Shown: positions 55,463 through 64,000 of the stretch, in pieces
How the letters are laid out: every line of letters begins with the position of its first letter
How positions within the stretch are numbered: position 1 is the stretch's first letter
Source: an uncultured Clostridia bacterium
GTDB lineage: Bacteria > Bacillota > Clostridia > Lachnospirales > CAG-274
Direction: 5' to 3'
Length of the DNA: 64,000 nucleotides
NCBI GenBank assembly: GCA_947630725.1
Contig: CANRIS010000001.1
Location: 27,446 to 91,445 of the forward strand
Notes under the pieces: model-generated
Database searches by the model: none
Seen by the model: the letters and a program-made list of their open reading frames with translations, nothing else
What the model was told of the DNA's origin: nothing
Made by a program: the position numbers and the translations under genes

Positions 55463-57394
55463 TTATGATGCGGCTTTATAAATATCCGCCTTTTTTCCGT
55501 TCGGCAGATAATATTCACATTTTCCGTTAAAATCATTGCCTACTCTTATAAGTCCGTTTATAAAGTCGCAGTAGTCGGGATTCAGACCCTTATTTACCGG
55601 TATTTTTCCCAATATTTCGCCTTTTCTGTTGAAGGTGACAAACTCTCCGTCCATATTACTGCATGCGTATATTCCTCCGCCGTCAGTCAGCATTTCGGTA
55701 AAAATCGTAACTGCGTTAAGCCCGTCAATAATTACATTTCCGTTTTTATCCATGAGAAAACAACTTTCATCGGATCTGTCTCCCACATAAAAGCCGTTTT
55801 TGTATCCAAAACTTGCGCAGCCCTTGTCTGCTGTGGAAAACCTGGGCTTTCCCATATTGTCAAGCACATACATAATACGCTCGCCCTTCTCATCGGCAGC
55901 GCCCTCGGCATATATATCACCGTTTTCAAAAAACATAAAAAATCCGCCCATTCTTATGCGCTCACCGCTCACAAGTCTCAGAAGTTCTTCTTCCATTCCC
56001 GATGAAAGGGTATATATCATATTTGTGCCGAAAATCCGACCTCCGCCCGAAAGGTTGTCAATCTTTGCCTTTACATTCTGCAGTATCTTTCCCGTAGTGT
56101 CCAGAACGTCAAAGCTGCCGTCATCACTTCGCCTTGCCGCCACAAGACCGTTCAGAAATCTGTTTGAATCATAGCGGTAGATGCTTTCGGAAATTTTTTC
56201 AAGCCTGCTGTTCATAAAATAACAGTGGTCGGGGTCGCTTGGTACCTCCACCATATACATACCCTCTCCCACAGGGTATACATTACGGTCATTGGTCTTT
56301 ATTATGCCGAAAATCTCATTGCTTACGGGCTTTCCCGTTGTCAGGTCATAAAGCTCGGTTCCCGAGCCTGTTTCTGTCACCTCTGCCAGATCACCGTTTA
56401 TATGTTCTACCATACTTATACTGCTGCCCGAAAGTATATCGTCTTTGTTTTTGTCTATAACAGTCTCTCTTCCTACGCCTGCGCCTACCGATGTGAGAAC
56501 CGTCATATATTTTTCACCTATGGGATACACATAGCCAAGCTCATCGGCGCCGTGTATGTTTCCGTAATTATCTATATACTGCGGCTCAAACTCGGCATAT
56601 TTTTCCTGCCACTGATATGACATATCAATTCCATGATCATTAAGCATTTTTTTGCCATATTCGCCGTAGGGATAATATTCGGGGTTTGCGCATATATTGT
56701 CTTTTTCCCACAAGTGATACAGTCTCAGAAAGGTAGCCGTTGACTGTTCCTTTGTGTAGGTTCCGTCAGGGGCAAAGCTGTTGTCAGCATTCCCCATCAT
56801 AATTCCAGTATGATAAACCGCAAAAACCGAATCCCTCGCCCACGAGGATATATCGCCGCCGTCACTGAAAACGTGAGGATAGAACAGACCATCGGGAAGC
56901 TCCCTTCCCTTGTCCCGGTCTTTGCTGAGGTCAGCGTACAGAAGCTCAAGGCTTTTGCAGAGCATAACCGCCGCCTGCTGCCTTGTTATGGGATCATCGG
57001 GACGAAAGGTTCCGTCACCCATGCCGCTTATAATGCCCAGACCTGCGCAAAAATCCGCCGCTGCCGAATCGCAGTCCAAAAATCCCTCAAAGCCGCTTTT
57101 GTCAAGCTTTTCCTTTATATAGGGTACATTTTCAAGCTCCGTATAGTCGGCGCAGTCGTACAGACATAAAATAACATCTCTGCATATACAACAAAATTCT
57201 TCTCTTGTTATAGGCTTGTCGAAATTTCTTGCCAGATAAGGCTTAAGTATCCCTATCCTGCAGGCCTCCTCCATATCCGAAAGCGCCCAGTCCGATGCTG
57301 TAGAATAGTCGGGCTGATCTTCGGATTGCGCAAAAACGCCTGTTGGCAGCGCAAACAGAATACACAATAAAACGCACACCAATCTTTTTTTCAT
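55463..57394 (-). CDS. Secreted S-layer-homology (SLH) protein 2, paralogue of SLH protein 1
   Basis: About 643 residues starting at MKKRLVCVLLCILFALPTGVFAQ (57394), with GAGGGG upstream; the frame extends to 57646 but only through the hairpin element, so that extension is not real. Signal peptide, three SLH modules (for example GIISGMGDGTFRPDDPITRQQAAVMLC), then a C-terminal repeat domain with the same turn motifs (DTTGKI, LDNMGKPRF, MDKNGNVI, FNRKGEIL). The pair arose by tandem duplication, with clear similarity in the signal peptide and SLH modules. Lying between leuB and ilvD, it may be co-transcribed with the amino acid genes. Confidence 0.85.
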   Translation of the reverse strand: MKKRLVCVLLCILFALPTGVFAQSEDQPDYSTASDWALSDMEEACRIGILKPYLARNFDKPITREEFCCICRDVILCLYDCADYTELENVPYIKEKLDKSGFEGFLDCDSAAADFCAGLGIISGMGDGTFRPDDPITRQQAAVMLCKSLELLYADLSKDRDKGRELPDGLFYPHVFSDGGDISSWARDSVFAVYHTGIMMGNADNSFAPDGTYTKEQSTATFLRLYHLWEKDNICANPEYYPYGEYGKKMLNDHGIDMSYQWQEKYAEFEPQYIDNYGNIHGADELGYVYPIGEKYMTVLTSVGAGVGRETVIDKNKDDILSGSSISMVEHINGDLAEVTETGSGTELYDLTTGKPVSNEIFGIIKTNDRNVYPVGEGMYMVEVPSDPDHCYFMNSRLEKISESIYRYDSNRFLNGLVAARRSDDGSFDVLDTTGKILQNVKAKIDNLSGGGRIFGTNMIYTLSSGMEEELLRLVSGERIRMGGFFMFFENGDIYAEGAADEKGERIMYVLDNMGKPRFSTADKGCASFGYKNGFYVGDRSDESCFLMDKNGNVIIDGLNAVTIFTEMLTDGGGIYACSNMDGEFVTFNRKGEILGKIPVNKGLNPDYCDFINGLIRVGNDFNGKCEYYLPNGKKADIYKAAS

Positions 57395-57455
57395 ACTTAC
57401 CCCTCTGTTTTTAAGCCTATCCACATTGTGATATTTTAAATTTTTTTTAAGTTTT

Positions 57456-57605
57456 GGGCGGCATTTTTGCCCTTGGGCAAAAATTGTTTCTGCCGCATTC
57501 TGCGGCAGGAACACACAAAGAAACGCCCGAGGGCGTTTCTTTGTGCCGCCCCCTTGAGGCTCCGCCTTTGTCACACAGACGCCGCAGGCGAATAAGTGAC
57601 AAAGG
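57456..57605 (-). repeat. GC-rich multi-hairpin structured element, copy 2 (inverted)
   Basis: On the - strand: a hairpin (57605-57596 with 57574-57565, 10 bp, inner CGCC/GGCG), the core AAGGCGGAGCC (57568-57558), then an 8-bp closing stem (57551-57544 with 57463-57456) enclosing three hairpins. Those are 57545-57531/57528-57514 (15 bp), 57508-57501/57497-57490 (8 bp) and 57483-57475/57472-57464 (9 bp). The order and core match copy 1 at 21221-21420, but stem sequences differ with pairing kept. The rest of 57395-57674 holds no gene. Confidence 0.8.
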
Positions 57606-57674
57606 TGCGAGCGACAGATCAGGTTCCTCTGCCGCAAAAACGACATCGGAATATTTTTTATAAAAACCTTTTTA

Positions 57675-58745
57675 TTAAAGCCTTTCTATTATAAGTCTGC
57701 CCATTTCCTTTGTGCCTACCTTTTTCATACCCTCGGAGTAGATGTCCGCCGTTCTGTAGCCCTCGTTAAGGACCTTTGTAACTGCGTCCTCGATGTCCTT
57801 TGCCTCCTTGTCAAGGCCAAAGCTGTATTTAAGCATCATTGCTCCCGAAAGTATGGTAGCTATGGGGTTCGCAATATCCTTTCCCGCAATATCGGGCGCC
57901 GAGCCGTGTACAGGCTCATACATACCCAGACTTCCGTCACCAAGGGATGCAGACGGCAGCATACCTATTGAGCCTGTCATCTGACTTGCCTCGTCCGAAA
58001 GAATATCGCCGAATATATTTGAAGTAACGATAACGTCAAATGTTGTGGGGCGCATTATGAGCTGCATAGACGCATTATCCACATAGAGATGATCGAGAGT
58101 GACCTCGGGATAATCCTCAGCGACCTTATTCACAACAGATCTCCAGAGCCTTGACGATTCAAGTACATTCTGCTTATCCACGTTTGTAAGGTGCTTTCCT
58201 CTCTGCATAGCGATCTCAAAGCCCCTTCTTGCTATTCTTTCGACTTCCTTTTCGGAATATATCTCTACGTCATAGGCAGCCTCGCCCATATCAGTCTGCT
58301 TTCTGCCCTTTTCTCCGAAGTACATACCGCCCGTAAGCTCTCTTACGACCATTATGTCAACTCCGTCTGCAACCAGCTCGGGCTTTAAGGGACATGCGCC
58401 TGCCAAAGCCTGATGAAGTGTTGCGGGGCGGAGGTTCGCATAAAGTCCCAATGCGCCTCTTAAACCCAGAAGAGCTCTTTCGGGTCTTTTGTCTCCCGGA
58501 AGGGTATCCCACTGCCAGCCGCCTACTGCTCCCAAAAGAACAGAGTCGCTTGCCTTGCATACGTCTATAGTCTCCTGCGGAAGAGGCTCGCCATATTTGT
58601 CTATAGCGCAGCCGCCGCCCAGAACATAGTTATATTCAAAGGAATGTCCGTACTTTTCGCCCACTGCGTTAAGTACCTTTATGTTTTCTTCCATAACCTC
58701 GGGGCCTATTCCGTCCCCTGCAACAACAGCAATTTTAAAATTCAT
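57675..58745 (-). CDS. leuB: 3-isopropylmalate dehydrogenase
   Basis: NAD-dependent oxidative decarboxylation in leucine synthesis; in citramalate-using organisms it also acts on 3-methylmalate. About 356 residues. [11 protein letters not shown] at the N-terminus, [41 protein letters not shown] near residue 240. The start at 58745 has AAGGAG 8 nt upstream; the ATG at 58751 is too close to it. Confidence 0.96.
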   Translation of the reverse strand: MNFKIAVVAGDGIGPEVMEENIKVLNAVGEKYGHSFEYNYVLGGGCAIDKYGEPLPQETIDVCKASDSVLLGAVGGWQWDTLPGDKRPERALLGLRGALGLYANLRPATLHQALAGACPLKPELVADGVDIMVVRELTGGMYFGEKGRKQTDMGEAAYDVEIYSEKEVERIARRGFEIAMQRGKHLTNVDKQNVLESSRLWRSVVNKVAEDYPEVTLDHLYVDNASMQLIMRPTTFDVIVTSNIFGDILSDEASQMTGSIGMLPSASLGDGSLGMYEPVHGSAPDIAGKDIANPIATILSGAMMLKYSFGLDKEAKDIEDAVTKVLNEGYRTADIYSEGMKKVGTKEMGRLIIERL

Positions 58746-58772
58746 TTTCATTTCTCCTTTTATAAAGTAGGA

Positions 58773-59132
58773 TCATCCTAAAATTTCGCTTTTTCTTTCA
58801 AGAATTTCACTTATGGCGCTGCAGGCGGGACAATCGCAGAATTTTGCGCCGGCTGCCTTTCTCTCCTTGCTGTGAGCGTTAAGCTCTGCCGCTCTTTCTT
58901 CGCCGAAAATCCTTTTGCCGTCCTCCGATGCGCTAAAGGCTATAAGAGAATCTATCGGCATAATGCAGTCCTCTATTTCGGCAATATATTTCTTTGTTTC
59001 GTCTGCCTCCCTGTCGGTTCCCACGCAGTCAAGCCAATCAAGAGCAGCCTTTTTTGCCTCGGGGCAGCAGGACGGAGCATCCATAAGGTCATGAGTCTTT
59101 TTCGTCAGAAAATCAAGCGTTTCCTTTTTCAT
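58773..59132 (-). CDS. Small cysteine-rich protein of unknown function between leuD and leuB
   Basis: I do not recognise it. About 119 residues, hydrophilic and helical, no signal peptide. Six or more Cys, including CC near residue 22 and CDCPAC near the C-terminus, a possible metal-binding site. The ATG at 59132 has AGAAGG 8-10 nt upstream. It lies 36 bp after leuD and 27 bp before leuB in the same direction, so it is co-transcribed with leucine genes. A helper for the Fe-S isomerase LeuCD is one possibility (inference). Confidence 0.8.
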   Translation of the reverse strand: MKKETLDFLTKKTHDLMDAPSCCPEAKKAALDWLDCVGTDREADETKKYIAEIEDCIMPIDSLIAFSASEDGKRIFGEERAAELNAHSKERKAAGAKFCDCPACSAISEILERKSEILG

Positions 59133-59168
59133 TGACAAACCTTCTCCCTTTATTACTTTATTATTTTA

Positions 59169-59675
59169 TTATTTTATACCAAGCTTTGATTTTGTCTGTT
59201 CAACAAGTCCCCCTGCCGAAAACATCTCCTGCATAAATTCGGGAAACGGCTCAGCCTTATAGGTCTTGTTCTTCGTGAGATTTTTTATAACTCCCGTGTC
59301 AAAATCCACCTCTACCTTATCTCCCATATCTATATCCTCGGCTGCCTCATCGCACTCCAGAATGGGAAGTCCTATATTTATGGAATTTCTATAAAATATC
59401 CTTGCAAAAGTCTTTGCTATAACGCACGAAATACCCGATGCCTTTATAGCTATGGGGGCATGCTCTCTCGATGAGCCGCAGCCGAAGTTCTTTTCTGCGA
59501 CTATTATATCGCCTTCCTTTACATTATCCGCAAACTTAACGCTCGAATGTATAGCGTCCTCCATACAGTGCTTTGCAAGCTCCTTGGGGTCGGATGAGTT
59601 CAAGTATCTTGCAGGAATAATTACGTCAGTGTCAATATTGTCGCCGTATTTGAAAACCGTTCCGCAAACCTTCAT
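59169..59675 (-). CDS. leuD: 3-isopropylmalate dehydratase, small subunit
   Basis: Small subunit of isopropylmalate isomerase, 168 residues. [16 protein letters not shown] at the N-terminus and [16 protein letters not shown] near residue 62 are the substrate-loop signatures of the short (archaeal-type) LeuD. Pairs with LeuC, 18 bp upstream; the complex probably also hydrates citraconate in the citramalate route. Confidence 0.95.
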   Translation of the reverse strand: MKVCGTVFKYGDNIDTDVIIPARYLNSSDPKELAKHCMEDAIHSSVKFADNVKEGDIIVAEKNFGCGSSREHAPIAIKASGISCVIAKTFARIFYRNSINIGLPILECDEAAEDIDMGDKVEVDFDTGVIKNLTKNKTYKAEPFPEFMQEMFSAGGLVEQTKSKLGIK

Positions 59676-59693
59676 ATTATATAACCGCCTTTC

Positions 59694-60953
59694 TTACGCA
59701 TTTTCGGGATCCGTTATTTTGCCGTGTATAGCCGAAGCTGCCGCAACCGCAGGCGAACAGAGATAAACCTCCGACAGAGGATCTCCCATTCTGCCTATAA
59801 AGTTTCTGTTTGTGGTAGAAAGCGCCCTTTCTCCCTTTGCCAGTATTCCCATATGTCCGCCGAGACAGGGGCCGCAGGTAGGAGTTGAAAAAGCGCAGCC
59901 TGCTTCAACAAATATCTCGGCAAGCCCCTCCTTGACACACTGCAAATAAATAGCCTGTGTTCCGGGAAGGATTATACATCTTATTGAAGGATCTATCTTC
60001 TTTCCCTTTAAAATTTCGGCTGCTATTTTAAGATCCGAAAATCTTCCGTTCGTGCAGGAGCCAATAACTACCTGATCTATCTTAAGACCCTCGGCCTCGT
60101 CAACAGTCTTTGTGTTTTCGGGCAGATGAGGATAAGAAACCGTAGGTTTGAGGCTCGATAAGTCGATCTCTATAACCTCGTCATATTCTGCGTCTGCGTC
60201 GGCCTCAAATATCTTATACTCCTTTGAAGAATGCTCTTTCATATATTCGACAGTCTTTTCATCAACGGGGAATATGCCGTTCTTTCCGCCTGCCTCGATA
60301 GCCATATTTGCTATAGTAAAGCGGTCATCCATCGAAAGATACTTAAGTCCGTCTCCCACAAACTCCATAGACTTGTAGAGAGCGCCGTCAACGCCGATCT
60401 TTCCTATAATGTGGAGTATTATATCCTTGCCCGATATCCACTTTGCAGGCTTGTTTTTAAGCACAAACTTTATTGCCGAAGGCACCTTGAACCAGGCTAC
60501 TCCTCTTGCCATACCTGCCGCCATATCCGTAGAGCCTACGCCTGTCGAAAATGCTCCGAGGGCTCCGTATGTGCAGGTGTGGGAGTCAGCGCCTATGACA
60601 ACGTCTCCCGCAACGGCAAGACCCTTTTCGGGTATAAGACAATGCTCTATACCCATCTGACCTACTTCAAAATAATTCTTAATTTCCATATTGTGAGAAA
60701 ATTCTCTTACCATTTTGCAGTGTTCGGCAGACTTTATGTCCTTGTTGGGCGTAAAGTGATCGGGAACAATGGCGATCTTTTCTTTGTCAAACACCTTGTC
60801 AATGCCTATTTTGTTAAATTCCTTTATGGCAACGGGTGTAGTAACATCGTTGCCCAGAACAAGATCAAGCTTAGCTTCAATAAGCTGTCCTGCCTTTACG
60901 CTGTCAAGCCCTGCGGCCGCAGCCAATATTTTTTGAGTCATTGTCATACCCAT
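59694..60953 (-). CDS. leuC: 3-isopropylmalate dehydratase, large subunit
   Basis: [4Fe-4S] aconitase-family subunit, 419 residues, the archaeal/clostridial short form. PDHFTPNKD, the cluster cysteines in GSCTNGR and [10 protein letters not shown], and [15 protein letters not shown] are present. AGGAGG lies 8 nt before the ATG. Follows cimA directly in the operon. Confidence 0.96.
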   Translation of the reverse strand: MGMTMTQKILAAAAGLDSVKAGQLIEAKLDLVLGNDVTTPVAIKEFNKIGIDKVFDKEKIAIVPDHFTPNKDIKSAEHCKMVREFSHNMEIKNYFEVGQMGIEHCLIPEKGLAVAGDVVIGADSHTCTYGALGAFSTGVGSTDMAAGMARGVAWFKVPSAIKFVLKNKPAKWISGKDIILHIIGKIGVDGALYKSMEFVGDGLKYLSMDDRFTIANMAIEAGGKNGIFPVDEKTVEYMKEHSSKEYKIFEADADAEYDEVIEIDLSSLKPTVSYPHLPENTKTVDEAEGLKIDQVVIGSCTNGRFSDLKIAAEILKGKKIDPSIRCIILPGTQAIYLQCVKEGLAEIFVEAGCAFSTPTCGPCLGGHMGILAKGERALSTTNRNFIGRMGDPLSEVYLCSPAVAAASAIHGKITDPENA

Positions 60954-60980
60954 ATCTTTTTCCTCCTAAAAAATGATTTA

Positions 60981-62591
60981 TCAATAGAACTGTATGAGTT
61001 TTTCAATTTCCTTTATAAGCTTATATTCTATAGAATCCGTAAGAGCTATGAGGCTCGCCTCTATAATATCTTGGGATACTCCCACGGTAGACCAACTGTC
61101 CTCCTCATCGGCGGATTCGATAACTACCCTTACCTTTGAGGCTGCGGCGGCTTTTGAGTCAAGCACTCTTACCTTATAGTCCGTGAGCCTTACGGTTGAA
61201 AGCTGGGGATAAAACACTTCAAGAGCCTTTCTCAGGGCTTTATCCAGAGCGTCAACGGGGCCCATACCTTCGGCGGCAGTAATTTCCGACCTGCCCTTTA
61301 CCTTCACTTTTATGACTGCCGTTGCAGTCTCTTTTTCAAGCTCCTCGGCTGTCAGCCTTGCCTTCGCCTCATACTGGCTTATTATTTTGAATGTTTCAAG
61401 CTCAAAAAAAGGCTTATATTTGCCTATTGTTTTTCTGATAAGAAGCTCAAAGCCCTGATCTGCGCCCTCATACTGATAGCCCAGATATTCCATCTCCTTA
61501 AGCCTGTCGATAACCGCCTGACATTCCTCCGAATCCTTTTTGATGTGGGGAGCTATTTTCTGTATGATGGATATTATGGTGGACTTTCCCGAGACCTCAC
61601 TCGTAAGAAATCTTCTTCTGTTGCCCACCGTGTCGGGGTTTATATGTTCAAAGCTTTTGGGCGCCTTTGAAACTCCGTCTATGTGCATTCCGCCCTTGTG
61701 CGCAAAAGCATACTTGCCCACAAAGGGTTCTCTCTTGGACAGCTTGCAGTTAGCTATTTCGGATATTTCGGCAGCCATTCTCGTAAGCATCGAAAGATTT
61801 TCGGCGGGTATGCACTCTATGCCCATTTTTACCTGAAGGTCGCCTATCACGTTTGTGAGACAGGTGTTTCCGCATCTTTCGCCAAAGCCTGTAAAGGTAC
61901 CCTGTACATGATCCGCTCCTGCTTTTATGGCAAAAATAGAATTCGCAACAGCGACTCCGCAGTCATTGTGACAGTGTATGCCTATGGACATATCCAGCTC
62001 CTCCACGGCCTTTTTTGTGATCTCATAGATCTCATCGGGAAAACATCCGCCGTTTGTGTCGCACAGCGACAAATGATCGGCTCCTGCTGCCTTGGCGGTT
62101 TTTAAAACCTCTATGGCATATCCGGAGTTTTCTTTATATCCGTCGAAAAAATGCTCTGCGTCAAAAAATACCTCTTTGTCGTGAGCCTTGAGAAATTCTA
62201 TCGTATCCTTTATCATGGACAGATTTTCTTCAAGAGTCGTTCTTATAATATCGGTAACGTGAAAATCCCACGCCTTGCCGAATACTGCCGCCGCAGGGGT
62301 CTGCGCTCCGAGAATAGCCCGAAGATTCATATCGTCCTCTGCTTTTTTGCCTGCGTGTCTTGTGCTGCCGAAAGCAACAAGCACGGAATTTTTAAGCTCT
62401 ATACCCTTCATTCTCTCAAAAAATTCCGCATCCTTGGGGTTTGAGCCGGGGTTTCCGGCCTCTATATATGAGATCCCCATAAAATCCAGATCCTTTACAA
62501 TTTTGATCTTGTCCTCTACCGTAAAGGAAATGCCGTTGCTCTGAGCGCCGTCTCTCAGTGTGGAATCAAAAATCTTTATCTTTTTTTCCAC
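60981..62591 (-). CDS. cimA: (R)-citramalate synthase
   Basis: Condenses acetyl-CoA with pyruvate to citramalate, giving 2-oxobutyrate for isoleucine without threonine. 536 residues: TIM barrel with FDSTLRDGAQ (residues 8-17) and metal-binding HCHNDCGVAVANS near 200, then a C-terminal allosteric LeuA-dimer domain. The sequence (EAGNPGSNPKD, GTFTGFGERCGNTCL) fits CimA rather than 2-isopropylmalate synthase. The start is GTG at 62591 after AAGGAAG. Position ahead of leuCD-leuB matches the shared citramalate/leucine route. Confidence 0.9.
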   Translation of the reverse strand: MEKKIKIFDSTLRDGAQSNGISFTVEDKIKIVKDLDFMGISYIEAGNPGSNPKDAEFFERMKGIELKNSVLVAFGSTRHAGKKAEDDMNLRAILGAQTPAAAVFGKAWDFHVTDIIRTTLEENLSMIKDTIEFLKAHDKEVFFDAEHFFDGYKENSGYAIEVLKTAKAAGADHLSLCDTNGGCFPDEIYEITKKAVEELDMSIGIHCHNDCGVAVANSIFAIKAGADHVQGTFTGFGERCGNTCLTNVIGDLQVKMGIECIPAENLSMLTRMAAEISEIANCKLSKREPFVGKYAFAHKGGMHIDGVSKAPKSFEHINPDTVGNRRRFLTSEVSGKSTIISIIQKIAPHIKKDSEECQAVIDRLKEMEYLGYQYEGADQGFELLIRKTIGKYKPFFELETFKIISQYEAKARLTAEELEKETATAVIKVKVKGRSEITAAEGMGPVDALDKALRKALEVFYPQLSTVRLTDYKVRVLDSKAAAASKVRVVIESADEEDSWSTVGVSQDIIEASLIALTDSIEYKLIKEIEKLIQFY

Positions 62592-62637
62592 TGTTATCTT
62601 CCTTCCGTATAAAATATAATAAGTATATGTCTGTGGA

Positions 62638-62797
62638 AGGATTCCCCCAAAGCTTAACGCTTTAAGCCCTCGGGGAATCCCTCCCTGAAAAGTCGGAAAG
62701 CCGTTTTTCGGGGAAGGGGTTAGGTCAATACCGCATAATTATGACTTCACAGCTTTGTTTTGTCCTATTCTGCGGTATCGCCGCACCCCTTGCCCCT
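62638..62797 (-). other. Nested inverted repeats between ilvC and cimA
   Basis: Two structures occupy the 229-bp gap. One is GGATTCCCC/GGGGAATCC (about 62639-62689), with an inner AAAGC/GCTTT. The other is a ~95-bp palindrome in which GGGGAAGGGGT (about 62709-62720) and ATACCGCA face TGCGGTAT and ACCCCTTGCCCC (to about 62797). Neither has a T-tract. Possibly a small palindromic repeat or a processing/attenuation signal between ilvC and cimA; no T-box core is visible. Confidence 0.6.
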
Positions 62798-62820
62798 ATT
62801 ATGGCACAGATATTATTTTA

Positions 62821-63852
<1,032 letters not shown>

Positions 63853-64000
63853 TTAAATATTGTGTGAATAATTTTTTATGGGGTTGTTACCCCTGCAAAG
63901 AGCAGTTAGCCCTGTTCTTACAACTTCTTTTATGCCGAAAGGCTCCATAAGCATTATAAATGATTCTATTTTCTGTTGGTTTCCCGTCATTTCGATAGTC
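63853..64000 (-). CDS. ilvN: Acetolactate synthase, small regulatory subunit (C-terminal part only)
   Basis: The last 48 codons of the gene, running off the window edge: TIEMTGNQQKIESF...MEPFGIKEVVRTGLTALCRG, a clear match to the ACT-domain regulatory subunit IlvN/IlvH, which gives valine feedback to IlvB. It ends at TAA (63855-63853), 15 bp before ilvC. Its catalytic partner ilvB lies at the far end of the block. Confidence 0.9.
   Translation of the reverse strand, partial: TIEMTGNQQKIESFIMLMEPFGIKEVVRTGLTALCRGNNPIKNYSHNI

Noticed and set aside
57395..57646. N-terminal extension of SLH protein 2 to 57646
   Set aside because: The extension is encoded by the hairpin element and lacks a ribosome-binding site. 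MKKRLVCVLLC at 57394 is a normal signal peptide with GAGGGG upstream.
62592..62820. T-box riboswitch for the leucine/isoleucine operon
   Set aside because: The AGGGGTG...ACCGCA string on the - strand looks slightly T-box-like. It lacks the contiguous conserved core, a specifier stem and a terminator with a T-tract.

Overview
The window is a chromosomal stretch of an anaerobic, spore-former-type Firmicute of class Clostridia. The evidence is a rubrerythrin/rubredoxin oxygen-defence gene, a MsmX-type sugar ATPase, a division cluster with two PASTA penicillin-binding proteins (FtsI-like plus SpoVD-like), a MurE with the meso-DAP signature DNPR, S-layer-homology proteins, and strong Shine-Dalgarno sites. 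Codon use is heavy in ATA, AGA and AGG. No phage, insertion sequence or CRISPR array is visible. I cannot fix the genus.

Left part (1-20 kb, mostly + strand): the 3' end of rpoC, DAHP synthase, a Fur/PerR-type regulator with its own promoter and operator, and a 696-residue rubredoxin / glutamate-synthase-like / rubrerythrin fusion. Then come a small membrane protein with gltX, a MATE exporter, deoD behind a promoter-plus-terminator leader, a livHMGF branched-chain amino acid transporter without its binding protein, a serine hydrolase, and yqeG-aroE-aroKQ, where shikimate kinase and type II dehydroquinase are fused. A tRNA-Arg(CCT) and an MBL-fold hydrolase follow.

Middle part (21-46 kb): a GC-rich multi-hairpin element, putP, yitT, and an msmX-like ATPase gene. 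A tandem ~210-bp non-coding repeat follows, then on the - strand a cell-envelope block. Read in its direction of transcription this is ttcA-xer, then mraZ-rsmH-ftsL-ftsI-spoVD-murE-murF-mraY-murD-ftsW, then tlyC-mreB-mutS2. The division cluster stops at ftsW: no murG, murC, ftsQ, ftsA or ftsZ follows.

Right part (46-64 kb): cfa (+), then - strand proB-(5-formyl-THF cyclo-ligase)-proA, and a long branched-chain amino acid block. In its direction of transcription the block is ilvN-ilvC-cimA-leuC-leuD-(small Cys protein)-leuB-SLH2-SLH1-ilvD-ilvB. CimA indicates isoleucine synthesis from pyruvate via citramalate, with LeuCD and LeuB shared with leucine synthesis. Two secreted S-layer-type paralogues sit inside this block.

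The most unusual items are non-coding. One is a pair of GC-rich multi-hairpin elements (about 21.2-21.4 kb and, inverted, 57.46-57.6 kb) with a shared core and different but fully paired stems. The other is the 210-bp tandem repeat at 25.8-26.2 kb with conserved RNA-like pairing. Among proteins, the three-part redox fusion, which retains an internal ribosome-binding site and start codon, stands out.
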